A stretch of DNA of 64,000 nt from Guptibacillus spartinae (GTDB taxonomy: Bacteria; Bacillota; Bacilli; Bacillales; Guptibacillaceae): assembly GCF_028610625.1 (NCBI RefSeq), contig NZ_JAQQWU010000001.1, positions 372,001 through 436,000 on the forward strand, read 5' to 3'. Under the pieces are notes generated by a model. The model was given only the letters and a program-made list of their open reading frames with translations. It did no database searches and had not been told where the DNA came from. Positions 1 to 7,644 of this stretch are shown here, piece by piece (position 1 is the stretch's first letter; every line of letters starts with the position of its first letter). A program made the translations under genes and the position numbers.

Positions 1-105
1 TTTTTTGGGATAGGATTGCCTGTTGCTGAAGGATTAGTGGCTTCCGCTGTCGTATTAATTATTTATAAGGTGCGACTCAATCAGTCGAAGAAAAAAGAAG
101 CCTAA
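1..105 (+). CDS. C-terminal end of a membrane protein (5' end outside window)
   Basis: The open frame from the left edge gives 34 residues and a TAA stop at 103-105. They form one hydrophobic helix (about residues 4-22) followed by a short Lys/Arg-rich tail, the usual end of a polytopic inner-membrane protein. The pattern of a Gly/Ala-rich last helix ending in a Tyr-Lys pair resembles the last helix of some ECF transporter substrate-binding subunits, but that is only an impression. The gene lies 20 bp before the next gene on the same strand, so the two are probably co-transcribed. Function unknown. Confidence 0.6.
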   Translation, partial: FFGIGLPVAEGLVASAVVLIIYKVRLNQSKKKEA

Positions 106-125
106 CGTGTTAAAGGAGGGAAGCT

Positions 126-401
126 TTGAATCTTCAGGATACATTGTACAATTGGCTCAGTATTAAAGTCGTGGCCAACGAAAGGAAAGGCGATCAGGCG
201 GCTCAAGATACGTACGAATTCTTTCATGAAATATTAAAGGAAGATCATCAGTTGTCGAATTTGAATGTGGAAGTGTCACAAGGCTATTACGTTGTACGCT
301 ATCGTCAAAATGGAGAAGAAGATTCAAAGAAATTTCCTGTAGAGCTGATCGAAGCGTTGTTAGCTTCGATTGAAAATGAACCGAAATATAATCATCAGTA
401 A
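126..401 (+). CDS. Conserved-looking small soluble protein, unknown function
   Basis: 91 residues, no signal peptide or membrane segment, acidic overall. The TTG start is chosen because a strong Shine-Dalgarno (AAAGGAGGG, 112-120) lies 5 bp upstream. Predicted content is mixed: an N-terminal helix, then an alternating segment (about residues 45-62) that looks like a beta hairpin, then a C-terminal helix. It follows the truncated membrane gene by 20 bp and ends at a strong bidirectional terminator, so it is the last gene of that transcript. I do not recognise the family. Confidence 0.7.
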   Translation: MNLQDTLYNWLSIKVVANERKGDQAAQDTYEFFHEILKEDHQLSNLNVEVSQGYYVVRYRQNGEEDSKKFPVELIEALLASIENEPKYNHQ

Positions 402-432
402 AAGAAAGACGTGCTCGCGGCACGTCTTTCTT
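402..432. terminator. Bidirectional intrinsic terminator
   Basis: A 13-bp perfect stem (402-414 with 420-432) and 5-nt loop, with A-rich and T-rich flanks, lies between the convergent 126-401 gene and the minus-strand membrane protein gene. It can serve both strands. Confidence 0.8.
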
Positions 433-874
433 AATCAAAGTTATGTTTACCCTTATAGGCACCAAACAATATCGCTGCATAAATCAAATGTCCGAGCGTC
501 CAGTAGGATATGGCTGTAAAATCCCATAAGCCCGGAGTTGGCTTGATTGCTAGGTACGTGAGAGGAAAGTATAGAAAAACGGTGGGTAGCGTTAAGACGA
601 AAGCAAAAATCGCCTGTGCTTTTCGTTGATGAAAAAAGTATCGTGAGCTGCCAATACTGTATACAACACCGATGATCAAAGAAATGAAAAGGTGAAAACC
701 GAATTCAATCCATTCTGGCCAGTTAATCTGCCCGATAACTGGTACGAAGTCAATGTTGAGTAGAAGCGTATATACAAGCTTTCCTGTTACAGCTTCGATT
801 CCTTTTAGGAGGAATCCAAGAGCAATTCCTGAAATCGCACCAGCAAAAAGACCAGACTTGATTTTACCACTCAT
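431..874 (-). CDS. Small four-helix membrane protein
   Basis: 147 residues from the ATG at 874. This start overlaps the end of ylaI by 11 bp (the ylaI stop is at 864-866), so translation is probably coupled. A longer frame to 955 exists but would run through most of ylaI. Four hydrophobic segments are visible (about residues 6-27, 48-68, 78-103 and 117-138), with Gly/Ala-rich packing in the first. B. subtilis has ylaH next to ylaI; this protein is longer and I cannot say it is YlaH. Function unknown, probably an integral membrane protein. Confidence 0.7.
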   Translation of the reverse strand: MSGKIKSGLFAGAISGIALGFLLKGIEAVTGKLVYTLLLNIDFVPVIGQINWPEWIEFGFHLFISLIIGVVYSIGSSRYFFHQRKAQAIFAFVLTLPTVFLYFPLTYLAIKPTPGLWDFTAISYWTLGHLIYAAILFGAYKGKHNFD

Positions 875-1064
875 CGTTTGTTTCATCCTGATGAAACAGC
901 TTGAAATTCCCCGTATCTTTACGTTCTTTCGTGCGCGTTTCGATTCGCTCATCACAGGTGTCGCACATATAAGTGTGAATCGGCCTGTTGCGTAGTTTTT
1001 TAGCTAGTGGACTACCGCTTTCAATTTTTTCTATTTTATCACATAGGACACATTTGACACGCAT
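864..1064 (-). CDS. ylaI: YlaI family small zinc-ribbon-like protein
   Basis: 66 residues beginning MRVKC. The ATG at 1064 is preferred to the TTG at 1073 because GAGAGGTG lies about 6 bp upstream. Two Cys-x-x-C pairs, near residues 5-8 and 35-38, give a four-Cys metal site typical of a small zinc ribbon. The rest is charged. It matches DUF2197/YlaI proteins of Bacillus, whose function is not established, and the neighbouring ylaJ, ylaK and ylaL agree with the B. subtilis order. It is coupled by an 11-bp overlap to the downstream membrane protein gene. Confidence 0.85.
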   Translation of the reverse strand: MRVKCVLCDKIEKIESGSPLAKKLRNRPIHTYMCDTCDERIETRTKERKDTGNFKLFHQDETNDEW

Positions 1065-1164
1065 TGTTAACACCTCTCATTCCATGTTGTTAGTATAGCA
1101 CGAATAAACGGATCCTTTGCAGTATAATGCGTTAGATTAAAGGAATTAATTGGAGGGAAAAGAT

Positions 1165-1629
1165 ATGCCAAATAAAGTAGACGGTTCGCTATCAAATGAT
1201 CTTCTAACACTTCTTAAAAGGGAGCAATATGTTCTTCTTTCAACAATTGATCACGAAACAAAAGGGCCAAATGTAAGTGCTATTTCCTGGTTGTATGCGG
1301 TGGATGATCAATCGATTGTGTTTGCAGTCGATCAAAAATCGAGGATTGTATCCAACATCAAGGGGAATGATCAAATTTCTATAACGCTAATTGGAAATGA
1401 AAGCACGTATGCGATCAATGGAAAAGCTTCTTTGATAGAAGAAAAGATGGAAAACGTCCCACTTAAGCTGACGAAGTATAAACTTTCCATTCAAGAAGTC
1501 CGGGATGTCATGTTTTATGGTGCGAAAATGTCGGTTGAGCCTGCCTATGAAAAGATTTATGATCCAGAAGCAGCCGCTAAGTTAGACCGTTCGGTTATGG
1601 CGGAACTAAAAAAAGACTTGAGCCGTTAA
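1165..1629 (+). CDS. Pyridoxamine 5'-phosphate oxidase-like (PPOX) split-barrel protein
   Basis: 154 residues from the ATG at 1165, preceded by GGAGGG; the TTG at 1150 would include that Shine-Dalgarno. The region from about residue 20 to 130 has the split-barrel pattern of flavin-binding PPOX/FMN-reductase-like proteins: a 'VLLSTID' strand, an N-x-S-x-I-S-W strand and a hydrophobic 'SIVFAVD' strand. Such proteins bind FMN, F420 or heme; the ligand cannot be told here. The gene is monocistronic, divergent from ylaI and convergent with ylaJ, and its end overlaps a terminator. It is not part of the B. subtilis yla order as I recall it. Confidence 0.75.
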   Translation: MPNKVDGSLSNDLLTLLKREQYVLLSTIDHETKGPNVSAISWLYAVDDQSIVFAVDQKSRIVSNIKGNDQISITLIGNESTYAINGKASLIEEKMENVPLKLTKYKLSIQEVRDVMFYGAKMSVEPAYEKIYDPEAAAKLDRSVMAELKKDLSR

Positions 1630-1643
1630 GCTCAAGTTTTTTT
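1616..1643 (+). terminator. Intrinsic terminator overlapping the end of the PPOX gene
   Basis: An 8-bp stem (1616-1623 with 1630-1637), short loop and T7 tract. The stop codon of the PPOX gene lies in the loop. Confidence 0.75.
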
Positions 1644-1656
1644 AGTTAGCGTCGAT

Positions 1657-2244
1657 TTACCTATCCAAATCTTGCTTTTCCTGCTGCTGTTTTAATTCTT
1701 TCTCTTTTGTTCCAGGTAGCTGCTTGTCATTTGAGCGTACCGGCTCTGGTTCAGACTTATTTGGGGTGGAAGGTACTTCAGGCATTAATCGACCGACGAT
1801 ATCTGCGAGCTCTTCCATAATCCCCCCTATAGGATGTCCTCGTTTAATTTCAGTGGCCATCTGTTTTAACCGGTAAGTCGTGTCCGCATCGGCTGTTATC
1901 ACGGCATTTGCCCCGTAAGGATCTTTTTGAAGCGCTTCTGCGACCGTGTATTTGATTGAGCTAACACGAGAGCGATCGAGCTTTTGATTGACATCAATGC
2001 CAACCACTGCATATTTCCCAGTAACAATCGCAGTGGCATCATTTACATCAGGAACCTGCTTTGCAACTGTAACGAGATGTTCTGAGATCTCTGTAGCTGA
2101 TAATTTTTCATTTTTAGGCGTGCGCACAGACTGCTTTACATATTGTACTCGCTCTGTTTGCTCCTTTTTTTCAGCAACAGGTTCATCATTTGCCTGACAT
2201 GCTACAAGAAGAAAAAGGGCGATACTCCATCGCATTATTTTCAA
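1657..2244 (-). CDS. ylaJ: YhcN/YlaJ family sporulation lipoprotein
   Basis: 195 residues with a lipoprotein signal: positively charged start, hydrophobic stretch and lipobox Leu-Val-Ala-Cys at about residues 13-16, so the mature protein should be lipid-anchored. The middle (about residues 45-140) is the YhcN/YlaJ domain, with a hydrophobic beta strand 'DATAIVTGKYAVVGIDV' and a following helix. The C terminus is a long Pro/Glu/Lys-rich low-complexity tail. Members of this family are spore-associated lipoproteins (YhcN is in the inner spore membrane). It is divergent from phoH, as in B. subtilis. Confidence 0.88.
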   Translation of the reverse strand: MKIMRWSIALFLLVACQANDEPVAEKKEQTERVQYVKQSVRTPKNEKLSATEISEHLVTVAKQVPDVNDATAIVTGKYAVVGIDVNQKLDRSRVSSIKYTVAEALQKDPYGANAVITADADTTYRLKQMATEIKRGHPIGGIMEELADIVGRLMPEVPSTPNKSEPEPVRSNDKQLPGTKEKELKQQQEKQDLDR

Positions 2245-2413
2245 ATCGATTACCTCCGTATTGAGCGATTAGAAACAAATCACTGCAGTTTGTTAATTAT
2301 TTTCTGAATAACCGTCTAACTTTATACACCCGTTCATAGATTATAGAAAACGTAGATAGTCCCAACTGTTTTTCGTACCTGTTATAGCAATTTAAATTTG
2401 GTCAGGAGGCGAA

Positions 2414-3745
2414 GTGTTGGATAAGGTTTACGTCCTAGATACTAACGTGTTACTCCAGGATCCAAATGCGATTTATTCGTTTGATACGAATGAAATTGTC
2501 ATTCCGGCAGTCGTATTAGAGGAAGTGGATTCAAAGAAAAGGTATATGGATGAAATTGGGAGAAATGCAAGGCAAGTTTCTCGTATGATTGATGGTTTCC
2601 GTGAAAGAGGGAAGCTTCATGAGTCGATCCCTTTAGAAAATGGAGGGACGCTTCGAATCGAACTCAACCATCGATCATTTCAATATTTACAAGATAAATT
2701 TGTTGAAAAAACCAATGACAATCGTATTCTAGCTGTAGCGTTAAATTTATTTTTAGAAGAGGGAAAATTAAAATCAGGACGGACCGTCATTCTCGTTAGC
2801 AAGGATGCGTTAGTTCGAGTTAAAGCAGATGCGATGGGAATACAGGCGGAGGATTTTTTAACCGACCGAGTTGTTGAGTTTAATCAAATATACACAGGAT
2901 ATGAAGAAAGGTATGTTGATTCAGAACTATTGAATCAATTTTTTGAGCAACATTTTATTGATGTTAAGAAATTAAAGGGGAGACCTTTATATCCGAATCA
3001 GTATGTGATTCTTAAAGATCCTGTACAGGCATCCTCTTCTGGCATCGGGAAAGTGGATAAAAACGGAAAAAGAATTGAAAAAACAGCGATGGAAACAGAG
3101 TATATGTGGGGGATCGGTCCAAGGAACGTCCAGCAAAGAATGGCATTAGATCTGCTTATCCGAAATGATATCCCTCTCGTTACTTTAGTAGGGAAGGCGG
3201 GGACAGGGAAGACGCTTCTTGCAATGGCGGCGGGTTTAATGCAAACAGAAGATATGAATCGATATAAGAAGCTTTTTATTGCAAGGCCTATTGTCCCTGT
3301 TGGGAAAGATATTGGTTTTTTACCGGGTGAAAAAGAAGAGAAGTTACGGCCCTGGATGCAGCCTATTTATGATAATTTGGAGTATCTGTTTAATGTTAAA
3401 AAAACAGGTGAACTTGAAAAGATCTTATCGGGAATCGGTTCCATTCAAGTAGAAGCACTGACGTATATTCGAGGTAGAAGTTTACCTGATCAATATATTA
3501 TTATCGATGAGGCGCAGAACTTAACGAAGCATGAAGTGAAAACCATTTTAACAAGAGTGGGAGAGGGAAGTAAGATCGTTCTTCTCGGAGATCCACAGCA
3601 AATCGATCACCCTTATTTAGATGAATACACAAATGGACTTACTTATGTAGTAGAAAAATTTAAAGATCAGCCGCTCAGCGGACATGTTAAGCTCGAAAAA
3701 GGTGAGCGATCTTTACTTGCCCGAATTGCAGCTGATCTCCTTTAA
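2414..3745 (+). CDS. ylaK: PhoH2-type PIN domain-ATPase (YlaK)
   Basis: 443 residues. The N-terminal PIN nuclease domain (about 1-140) carries the acidic 'VLDTNVLL' motif near residue 8 and later Asp residues. The C-terminal PhoH NTPase domain has Walker A GKAGTGKT at about 260-267 and Walker B with DEAQN near 365. PhoH2 proteins of this build are reported to be RNA helicase/ribonucleases. A GTG at 2414 or a TTG at 2417 could start the protein; AGGAGG at 2404-2409 fits the TTG slightly better. It is convergent with ylaL, the two stop codons overlapping by 4 bp with no terminator between them. Confidence 0.9.
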   Translation: MLDKVYVLDTNVLLQDPNAIYSFDTNEIVIPAVVLEEVDSKKRYMDEIGRNARQVSRMIDGFRERGKLHESIPLENGGTLRIELNHRSFQYLQDKFVEKTNDNRILAVALNLFLEEGKLKSGRTVILVSKDALVRVKADAMGIQAEDFLTDRVVEFNQIYTGYEERYVDSELLNQFFEQHFIDVKKLKGRPLYPNQYVILKDPVQASSSGIGKVDKNGKRIEKTAMETEYMWGIGPRNVQQRMALDLLIRNDIPLVTLVGKAGTGKTLLAMAAGLMQTEDMNRYKKLFIARPIVPVGKDIGFLPGEKEEKLRPWMQPIYDNLEYLFNVKKTGELEKILSGIGSIQVEALTYIRGRSLPDQYIIIDEAQNLTKHEVKTILTRVGEGSKIVLLGDPQQIDHPYLDEYTNGLTYVVEKFKDQPLSGHVKLEKGERSLLARIAADLL

Positions 3746-4230
3746 ATGACTGTGATGGCTGAAACGTTTTTAACAGGTTCAGAAGCGTTAGAACCGTCTC
3801 CAAAATAGAAATGGGTCGGCCCATCCTCTCTGAGCGGCTTTCCGTCTTTAGAAAAGCGAAGAAAGCCGTTCATCGCTTCTTCTAACGATAAAACATGCTG
3901 CTGACCATCCTTCGATTCAAGTTGAACCCTGTCACTTTCGGGTTCAGCATTTGAGAGAAACGGTTGTAACGGAATAACAAAGCTCCCAGTTAGTACGCGT
4001 TCTTTCTCGAAACGTTTAATGCTTTTGTTAACGGGAGGTTTAATCCCAGTGCGTTCTCTTTCCCACCGCTCTGCCTGAGTGCGGATGTAATCGTTCTCAT
4101 TCTTTTTGTTCGAATCGTCAAATTTCAAAAATTCATCCAGTTCAATCTTGCGATCATCAAAAATCCATACGCTTGCATCTAAGGTAATGGCGTAATTGAC
4201 TTTCCCCTTTATGGGTAGAATCGTTTCCAT
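3742..4230 (-). CDS. ylaL: YlaL-position conserved protein, unknown function
   Basis: 162 residues, soluble, no signal peptide. The N-terminal part looks beta-rich ('YAITLDASVWIFDDRKI', about residues 12-28). The middle is strongly charged and probably helical. The C-terminal half holds a predicted strand-rich segment with 'THFYFGDG' near residue 140. The symbol rests on position: between ylaK and the glutaminase gene, as in B. subtilis. No catalytic motif is evident. Confidence 0.65.
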   Translation of the reverse strand: METILPIKGKVNYAITLDASVWIFDDRKIELDEFLKFDDSNKKNENDYIRTQAERWERERTGIKPPVNKSIKRFEKERVLTGSFVIPLQPFLSNAEPESDRVQLESKDGQQHVLSLEEAMNGFLRFSKDGKPLREDGPTHFYFGDGSNASEPVKNVSAITVI

Positions 4231-4348
4231 CTAATACACCCCGCTATCAAAATCTTTTGCAAACCAAGTATACCGGTTATGCTTGCATTTGTCACATTTG
4301 GGGAACAGTAGGGTGAGAGTCAATTTGTTACGAGCGGGAGGATTTTAT

Positions 4349-5278
4349 ATGAGATGTCGTACAGAAGAAGAATTAGTAGAACTAGTTAGGCGAAGCAAAC
4401 CTTATACGAAGGATGGGAAAGTAGCGGACTACATTCCAGCTCTAGCAAAGGCTGAGCCTGATAAACTCGCCATAGCCATTTACTCTAAAGAAGAAGGGTG
4501 CTTGTCTGCGGGTGATGTGGCGGAAACCTTCACGCTACAGAGCATCTCTAAAGTTCTGACGTTAGCTCTTGCCATTATGGACGCAGGAGAGGATCACGTT
4601 TTTTCGAGAGTCGGAATGGAACCGACGGGAGATCCATTTAATTCAATTGCGAAGCTTGAGACAATGGTGCCATCAAAACCTCTTAATCCGATGATTAATG
4701 CTGGGGCATTGGTGGTGACTAATATGATTCACGGAAGTTCTGTTGAAGAAAAAGTTGGACGTATTTTGCAGCTGATTCATGACATGACCAATAACTCAAG
4801 CATCGGAATTAATATGGAAGTAGCAGACTCAGAATATGAGTCTGCAAACCTTAACCGAGCCTTAAGCTATTTCATGAAGCAACATGGAATCATTGATGAC
4901 GATGTAGAAATGCTTCTTGAAGCCTACACAAAGCAGTGCGCAATAGAAGTGAATTGTAAAGATTTAGCAAGGATTGGAATGGTTTTAGCGAATGAAGGCA
5001 GGGATCCTGAAACAGAGCGACGCATTATTCCTAGATACATTGCGAGAATTGTCAAAACCTTTATGGTGACGTGTGGTATGTACAACGCTTCAGGTGAATT
5101 TGCTATTAATGTGGCCATACCTGCAAAAAGTGGCGTTTCAGGTGGGATTTTAAGTCTAGTACCTAATGAAATGGGGATAGGCGTGTACAGTCCACCTCTT
5201 GACGCAAAAGGAAATAGTATTGCAGGAAATAAGCTTCTTGAAAATTTATCTTCACAATACGGACTTAGTATTTTCTAA
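4349..5278 (+). CDS. glsA: Glutaminase (serine-dependent, beta-lactamase fold)
   Basis: 309 residues from the ATG at 4349, with GGGAGG 6 bp upstream. An upstream in-frame extension to 4283 would be out of line with the family's length of about 310. The catalytic Ser-x-x-Lys motif is at residues 65-68 (SISK), followed by the family's NPMINAGA segment near residue 115. The enzyme hydrolyses glutamine to glutamate and ammonia in the cytosol. B. subtilis has the paralogue ylaM (glsA2) at this place. It lies 93 bp before ylaN on the same strand and the two probably share a transcript. Confidence 0.93.
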   Translation: MRCRTEEELVELVRRSKPYTKDGKVADYIPALAKAEPDKLAIAIYSKEEGCLSAGDVAETFTLQSISKVLTLALAIMDAGEDHVFSRVGMEPTGDPFNSIAKLETMVPSKPLNPMINAGALVVTNMIHGSSVEEKVGRILQLIHDMTNNSSIGINMEVADSEYESANLNRALSYFMKQHGIIDDDVEMLLEAYTKQCAIEVNCKDLARIGMVLANEGRDPETERRIIPRYIARIVKTFMVTCGMYNASGEFAINVAIPAKSGVSGGILSLVPNEMGIGVYSPPLDAKGNSIAGNKLLENLSSQYGLSIF

Positions 5279-5371
5279 ACATGGTTGCGTTTACTCTGCT
5301 TTTTCTTGCAATTTTTTTATATTCCTTTTATGATAAGAGAAGGAATGGGAAAGGGAACGGAGGGATCAGAT

Positions 5372-5653
5372 TTGTCAACTGGTATGGCAACAGGACATCG
5401 TGAAAAAGCATATGAGCTGTTAAAGGCTGATGCTCATAAGATCCTAAAACTTATCGAAGTTCAAATGGAGAATTTAACGATGCCTCAGTGTCCTCTGTAT
5501 GAAGAGGTTCTAGATACGCAAATGTTTGGTTTATCTCGCGAAATTGACTTCGCGGTTCGTCTTGGATTGGTAAACGAAGAGGATGGAAAAGAATTGCTTG
5601 AGTCACTTGAGCGTCAGCTTTCAGCTCTTCATGAAGCTAGTATGAGGAAATAA
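5372..5653 (+). CDS. ylaN: YlaN family iron-homeostasis protein (DUF1507)
   Basis: 93 residues from a TTG at 5372, with CGGAGGG 8 bp upstream; the open frame extends back to 5285 but lacks a better start. The highly conserved helical block '[20 protein letters not shown]' and '[12 protein letters not shown]' identifies YlaN, and the length equals the family's. In Firmicutes YlaN has been reported to bind iron, to interact with Fur and to be needed under iron limitation. A strong terminator follows at once. Confidence 0.93.
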   Translation: MSTGMATGHREKAYELLKADAHKILKLIEVQMENLTMPQCPLYEEVLDTQMFGLSREIDFAVRLGLVNEEDGKELLESLERQLSALHEASMRK

Positions 5654-5655
5654 TG

Positions 5656-5697
5656 AAAGCTCAAACTATCGTGGATAGTTTGAGCTTTTTGTTTTTT
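5656..5697 (+). terminator. Intrinsic terminator of glsA-ylaN
   Basis: A 15-bp perfect stem (5656-5670 with 5674-5688), a 3-nt loop, and a T-rich tail running to 5697. Confidence 0.92.
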
Positions 5698-5849
5698 CGT
5701 AAAAGCTTTCCGTTTAATTGAAGAGGTATTCAGTGATGCTGGTCTATGCCCTATATAAACGACACATAAATTTCCGATAATAAAAAGAAAATATGATAGA
5801 ATACGAGTAGGTTATGAAAGAATTCAGAAGATTGTAGGAGTAGATACGT

Positions 5850-6284
5850 ATGAATGATTTGCTCATGGTGCTCCTGATCATTGCTCCCATCAGCTTGTTA
5901 TTGCACGAAGCAGGTCATACGCTGGCAGCAAACATCTTTACTTCCGCCAGTGTGAAACTCCATCTTGGATTCGGGCCAAGGATCTTAACATGGAAACATT
6001 CAAGAGGAGAAGTAGTCGTTAACGCCTTCTATTTTGTAGGAGGAATGACTATCAGTTCACCACCTGAAAAAGTCTATGGAAAAATAGCCATTGCCATAGC
6101 TGGGCCGCTCGTTAACTTAATCATAGCTGCCCTCACATTTCTCTTTCCGTACCAGCCATCGATCACAATTTGGATACTATATTTTAACCTATGGCTTGGA
6201 TTAACGAATCTCATTCCTTTCAAACTGTTAGGAAAAGAATCAGACGGTTGGACCATCCTCAGAGCCATCATCAAAAAAACTTAA
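5850..6284 (+). CDS. Compact M50 (site-2-protease-like) membrane metalloprotease
   Basis: 144 residues, nearly all hydrophobic, three or four membrane segments. The zinc-binding HExxH motif is present as HEAGH at residues 19-23. A second family motif, Asn-Leu-Ile-Pro-Phe followed by an Asp-Gly pair, lies near residues 121-134 and supplies the third ligand in M50 proteases. The protein is shorter than RseP/SpoIVFB and has no PDZ or CBS domain, so it is a minimal catalytic core. Such proteases cleave membrane-bound substrates; none can be named here. It lies alone between ylaN and ftsW, where B. subtilis has no such gene as far as I recall. Confidence 0.8.
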   Translation: MNDLLMVLLIIAPISLLLHEAGHTLAANIFTSASVKLHLGFGPRILTWKHSRGEVVVNAFYFVGGMTISSPPEKVYGKIAIAIAGPLVNLIIAALTFLFPYQPSITIWILYFNLWLGLTNLIPFKLLGKESDGWTILRAIIKKT

Positions 6285-6466
6285 TTTTTATTGGACAGGC
6301 AGGTTTCAAACAAAAACCATCGAAACCTATACATACTTCGAAAAGCGGAGACGAGCGTTTAAATCCGCAGGATGTTGGAGCCCTTTAATCAGGAAACAAT
6401 CATTTAAAGCTAACTTTGAGCGGATACAAACTTCTTAAGAGAAAATAAACAGGTAGGATGACGTCT

Positions 6467-7627
6467 ATGATTAAAAAATTATTTAAGCATTATGATTACT
6501 CGTTAATCATTAGTGTATTACTTTTGTGTGGATTTGGACTTGTGATGGTGTATAGTGCAAGCATGGTATGGGCGGTTATGAGGCATGAGACAAATAGTGC
6601 TTATTTCTTTAATAGGCAAATGATTTGGCTAGCTGCTTCCCTTATTATGTTTGTTCTTGCAATGATCTTCCCATATAAAGCTTATCGGAAGTTTATTGTA
6701 CCCATCCTTGGATTGTCCGTTATTTCTCTATTACTTGTAAAAGTAATTGGTTCTACAACGAATAATGCTCAGAGTTGGATTGAAATCGGCTCCTTTAGCT
6801 TCCAGCCATCGGAGTTTGTTAAACTCGGATTAATTATTTATCTGGCTGCCATTTACTCAAAAAAGCAGGCTTATATTTCTAATTTTGTAAGAGGAGCTAT
6901 GCCGCCACTTCTCGTAATTGGCTTGATTTTTGCATTAGTTGCATCACAGCCTGACCTTGGTACAGCGATGATTATTGCCTTAACTTCTGGCATTGTGATT
7001 TTTTGCTCTGGTATGAAGTGGAGCCATATTTTTGGCCTCATCATTATAGGTGGCATCGTATTCGGCCTTGCATGGATGTCCCTTTCACCTGAACAAGCCT
7101 CTAGATTCACAGGAGCGTATGATCCATTTTCAGATCCAGAGGATAGCGGTTTCCATCTGATTAACTCTTATATTGCGATAGCATCTGGTGGGGTTACAGG
7201 GCAAGGATTTGGTCAAAGTATACAGAAATACGGTTTTCTTCCTGAGCCTCACACAGATTTTATTATGGCGATCGTCGCTGAAGAGCTAGGGCTATTAGGG
7301 GTCGTATTTGTCATAGGCTTGTTAGGCTATATCGTCTTTAAAGGCTTCGTTATTGGAATCAGATGTAAGGATACTTTTGGCAGTCTGTTAGCGATTGGAA
7401 TTTCTGGAATGATTGGTGTTCAAACAGCTGTAAACCTCGGGGCTATTACTGGCTGGTTACCGGTTACAGGCGTTCCTCTTCCGTTTATTAGTTATGGAGG
7501 CTCATCATTAATTTTACTTATGATATCAGTAGGGATATTAATAAACGTTTCTGCGTTTGTAAATATAAGAAAAGAGCAAAAAACTGGCTATATCAACAAA
7601 GAAAGTAGCGTTCAAATGGAGCTTTAG
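6467..7627 (+). CDS. ftsW: FtsW, cell-division SEDS peptidoglycan glycosyltransferase
   Basis: 386 residues from the ATG at 6467, with AGGTAGG 9 bp upstream; the ATG at 6458 directly abuts that site. About ten membrane helices. SEDS hallmarks are present: 'GLVMVYSAS' in helix 1, 'FQPSEFVKLG', 'QPDLGTAM', 'EPHTDFI' and a 'PLPFISYGGSS' near the C terminus. FtsW polymerises septal glycan with a class B PBP, here probably the product of pbpB. The position between ylaN and pycA matches B. subtilis. Confidence 0.95.
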   Translation: MIKKLFKHYDYSLIISVLLLCGFGLVMVYSASMVWAVMRHETNSAYFFNRQMIWLAASLIMFVLAMIFPYKAYRKFIVPILGLSVISLLLVKVIGSTTNNAQSWIEIGSFSFQPSEFVKLGLIIYLAAIYSKKQAYISNFVRGAMPPLLVIGLIFALVASQPDLGTAMIIALTSGIVIFCSGMKWSHIFGLIIIGGIVFGLAWMSLSPEQASRFTGAYDPFSDPEDSGFHLINSYIAIASGGVTGQGFGQSIQKYGFLPEPHTDFIMAIVAEELGLLGVVFVIGLLGYIVFKGFVIGIRCKDTFGSLLAIGISGMIGVQTAVNLGAITGWLPVTGVPLPFISYGGSSLILLMISVGILINVSAFVNIRKEQKTGYINKESSVQMEL

Positions 7628-7644
7628 CTTAAGGAGGAATTAGG

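Noticed and set aside
163-480. 105-codon minus-strand frame opposite the 126-401 gene
   Set aside because: It runs through the terminator at 402-432 and opposite a gene with a good ribosome site; a shadow frame.
6191-6388. 65-codon frame after the M50 gene
   Set aside because: Overlaps the M50 gene out of frame, no ribosome site, low-quality composition.
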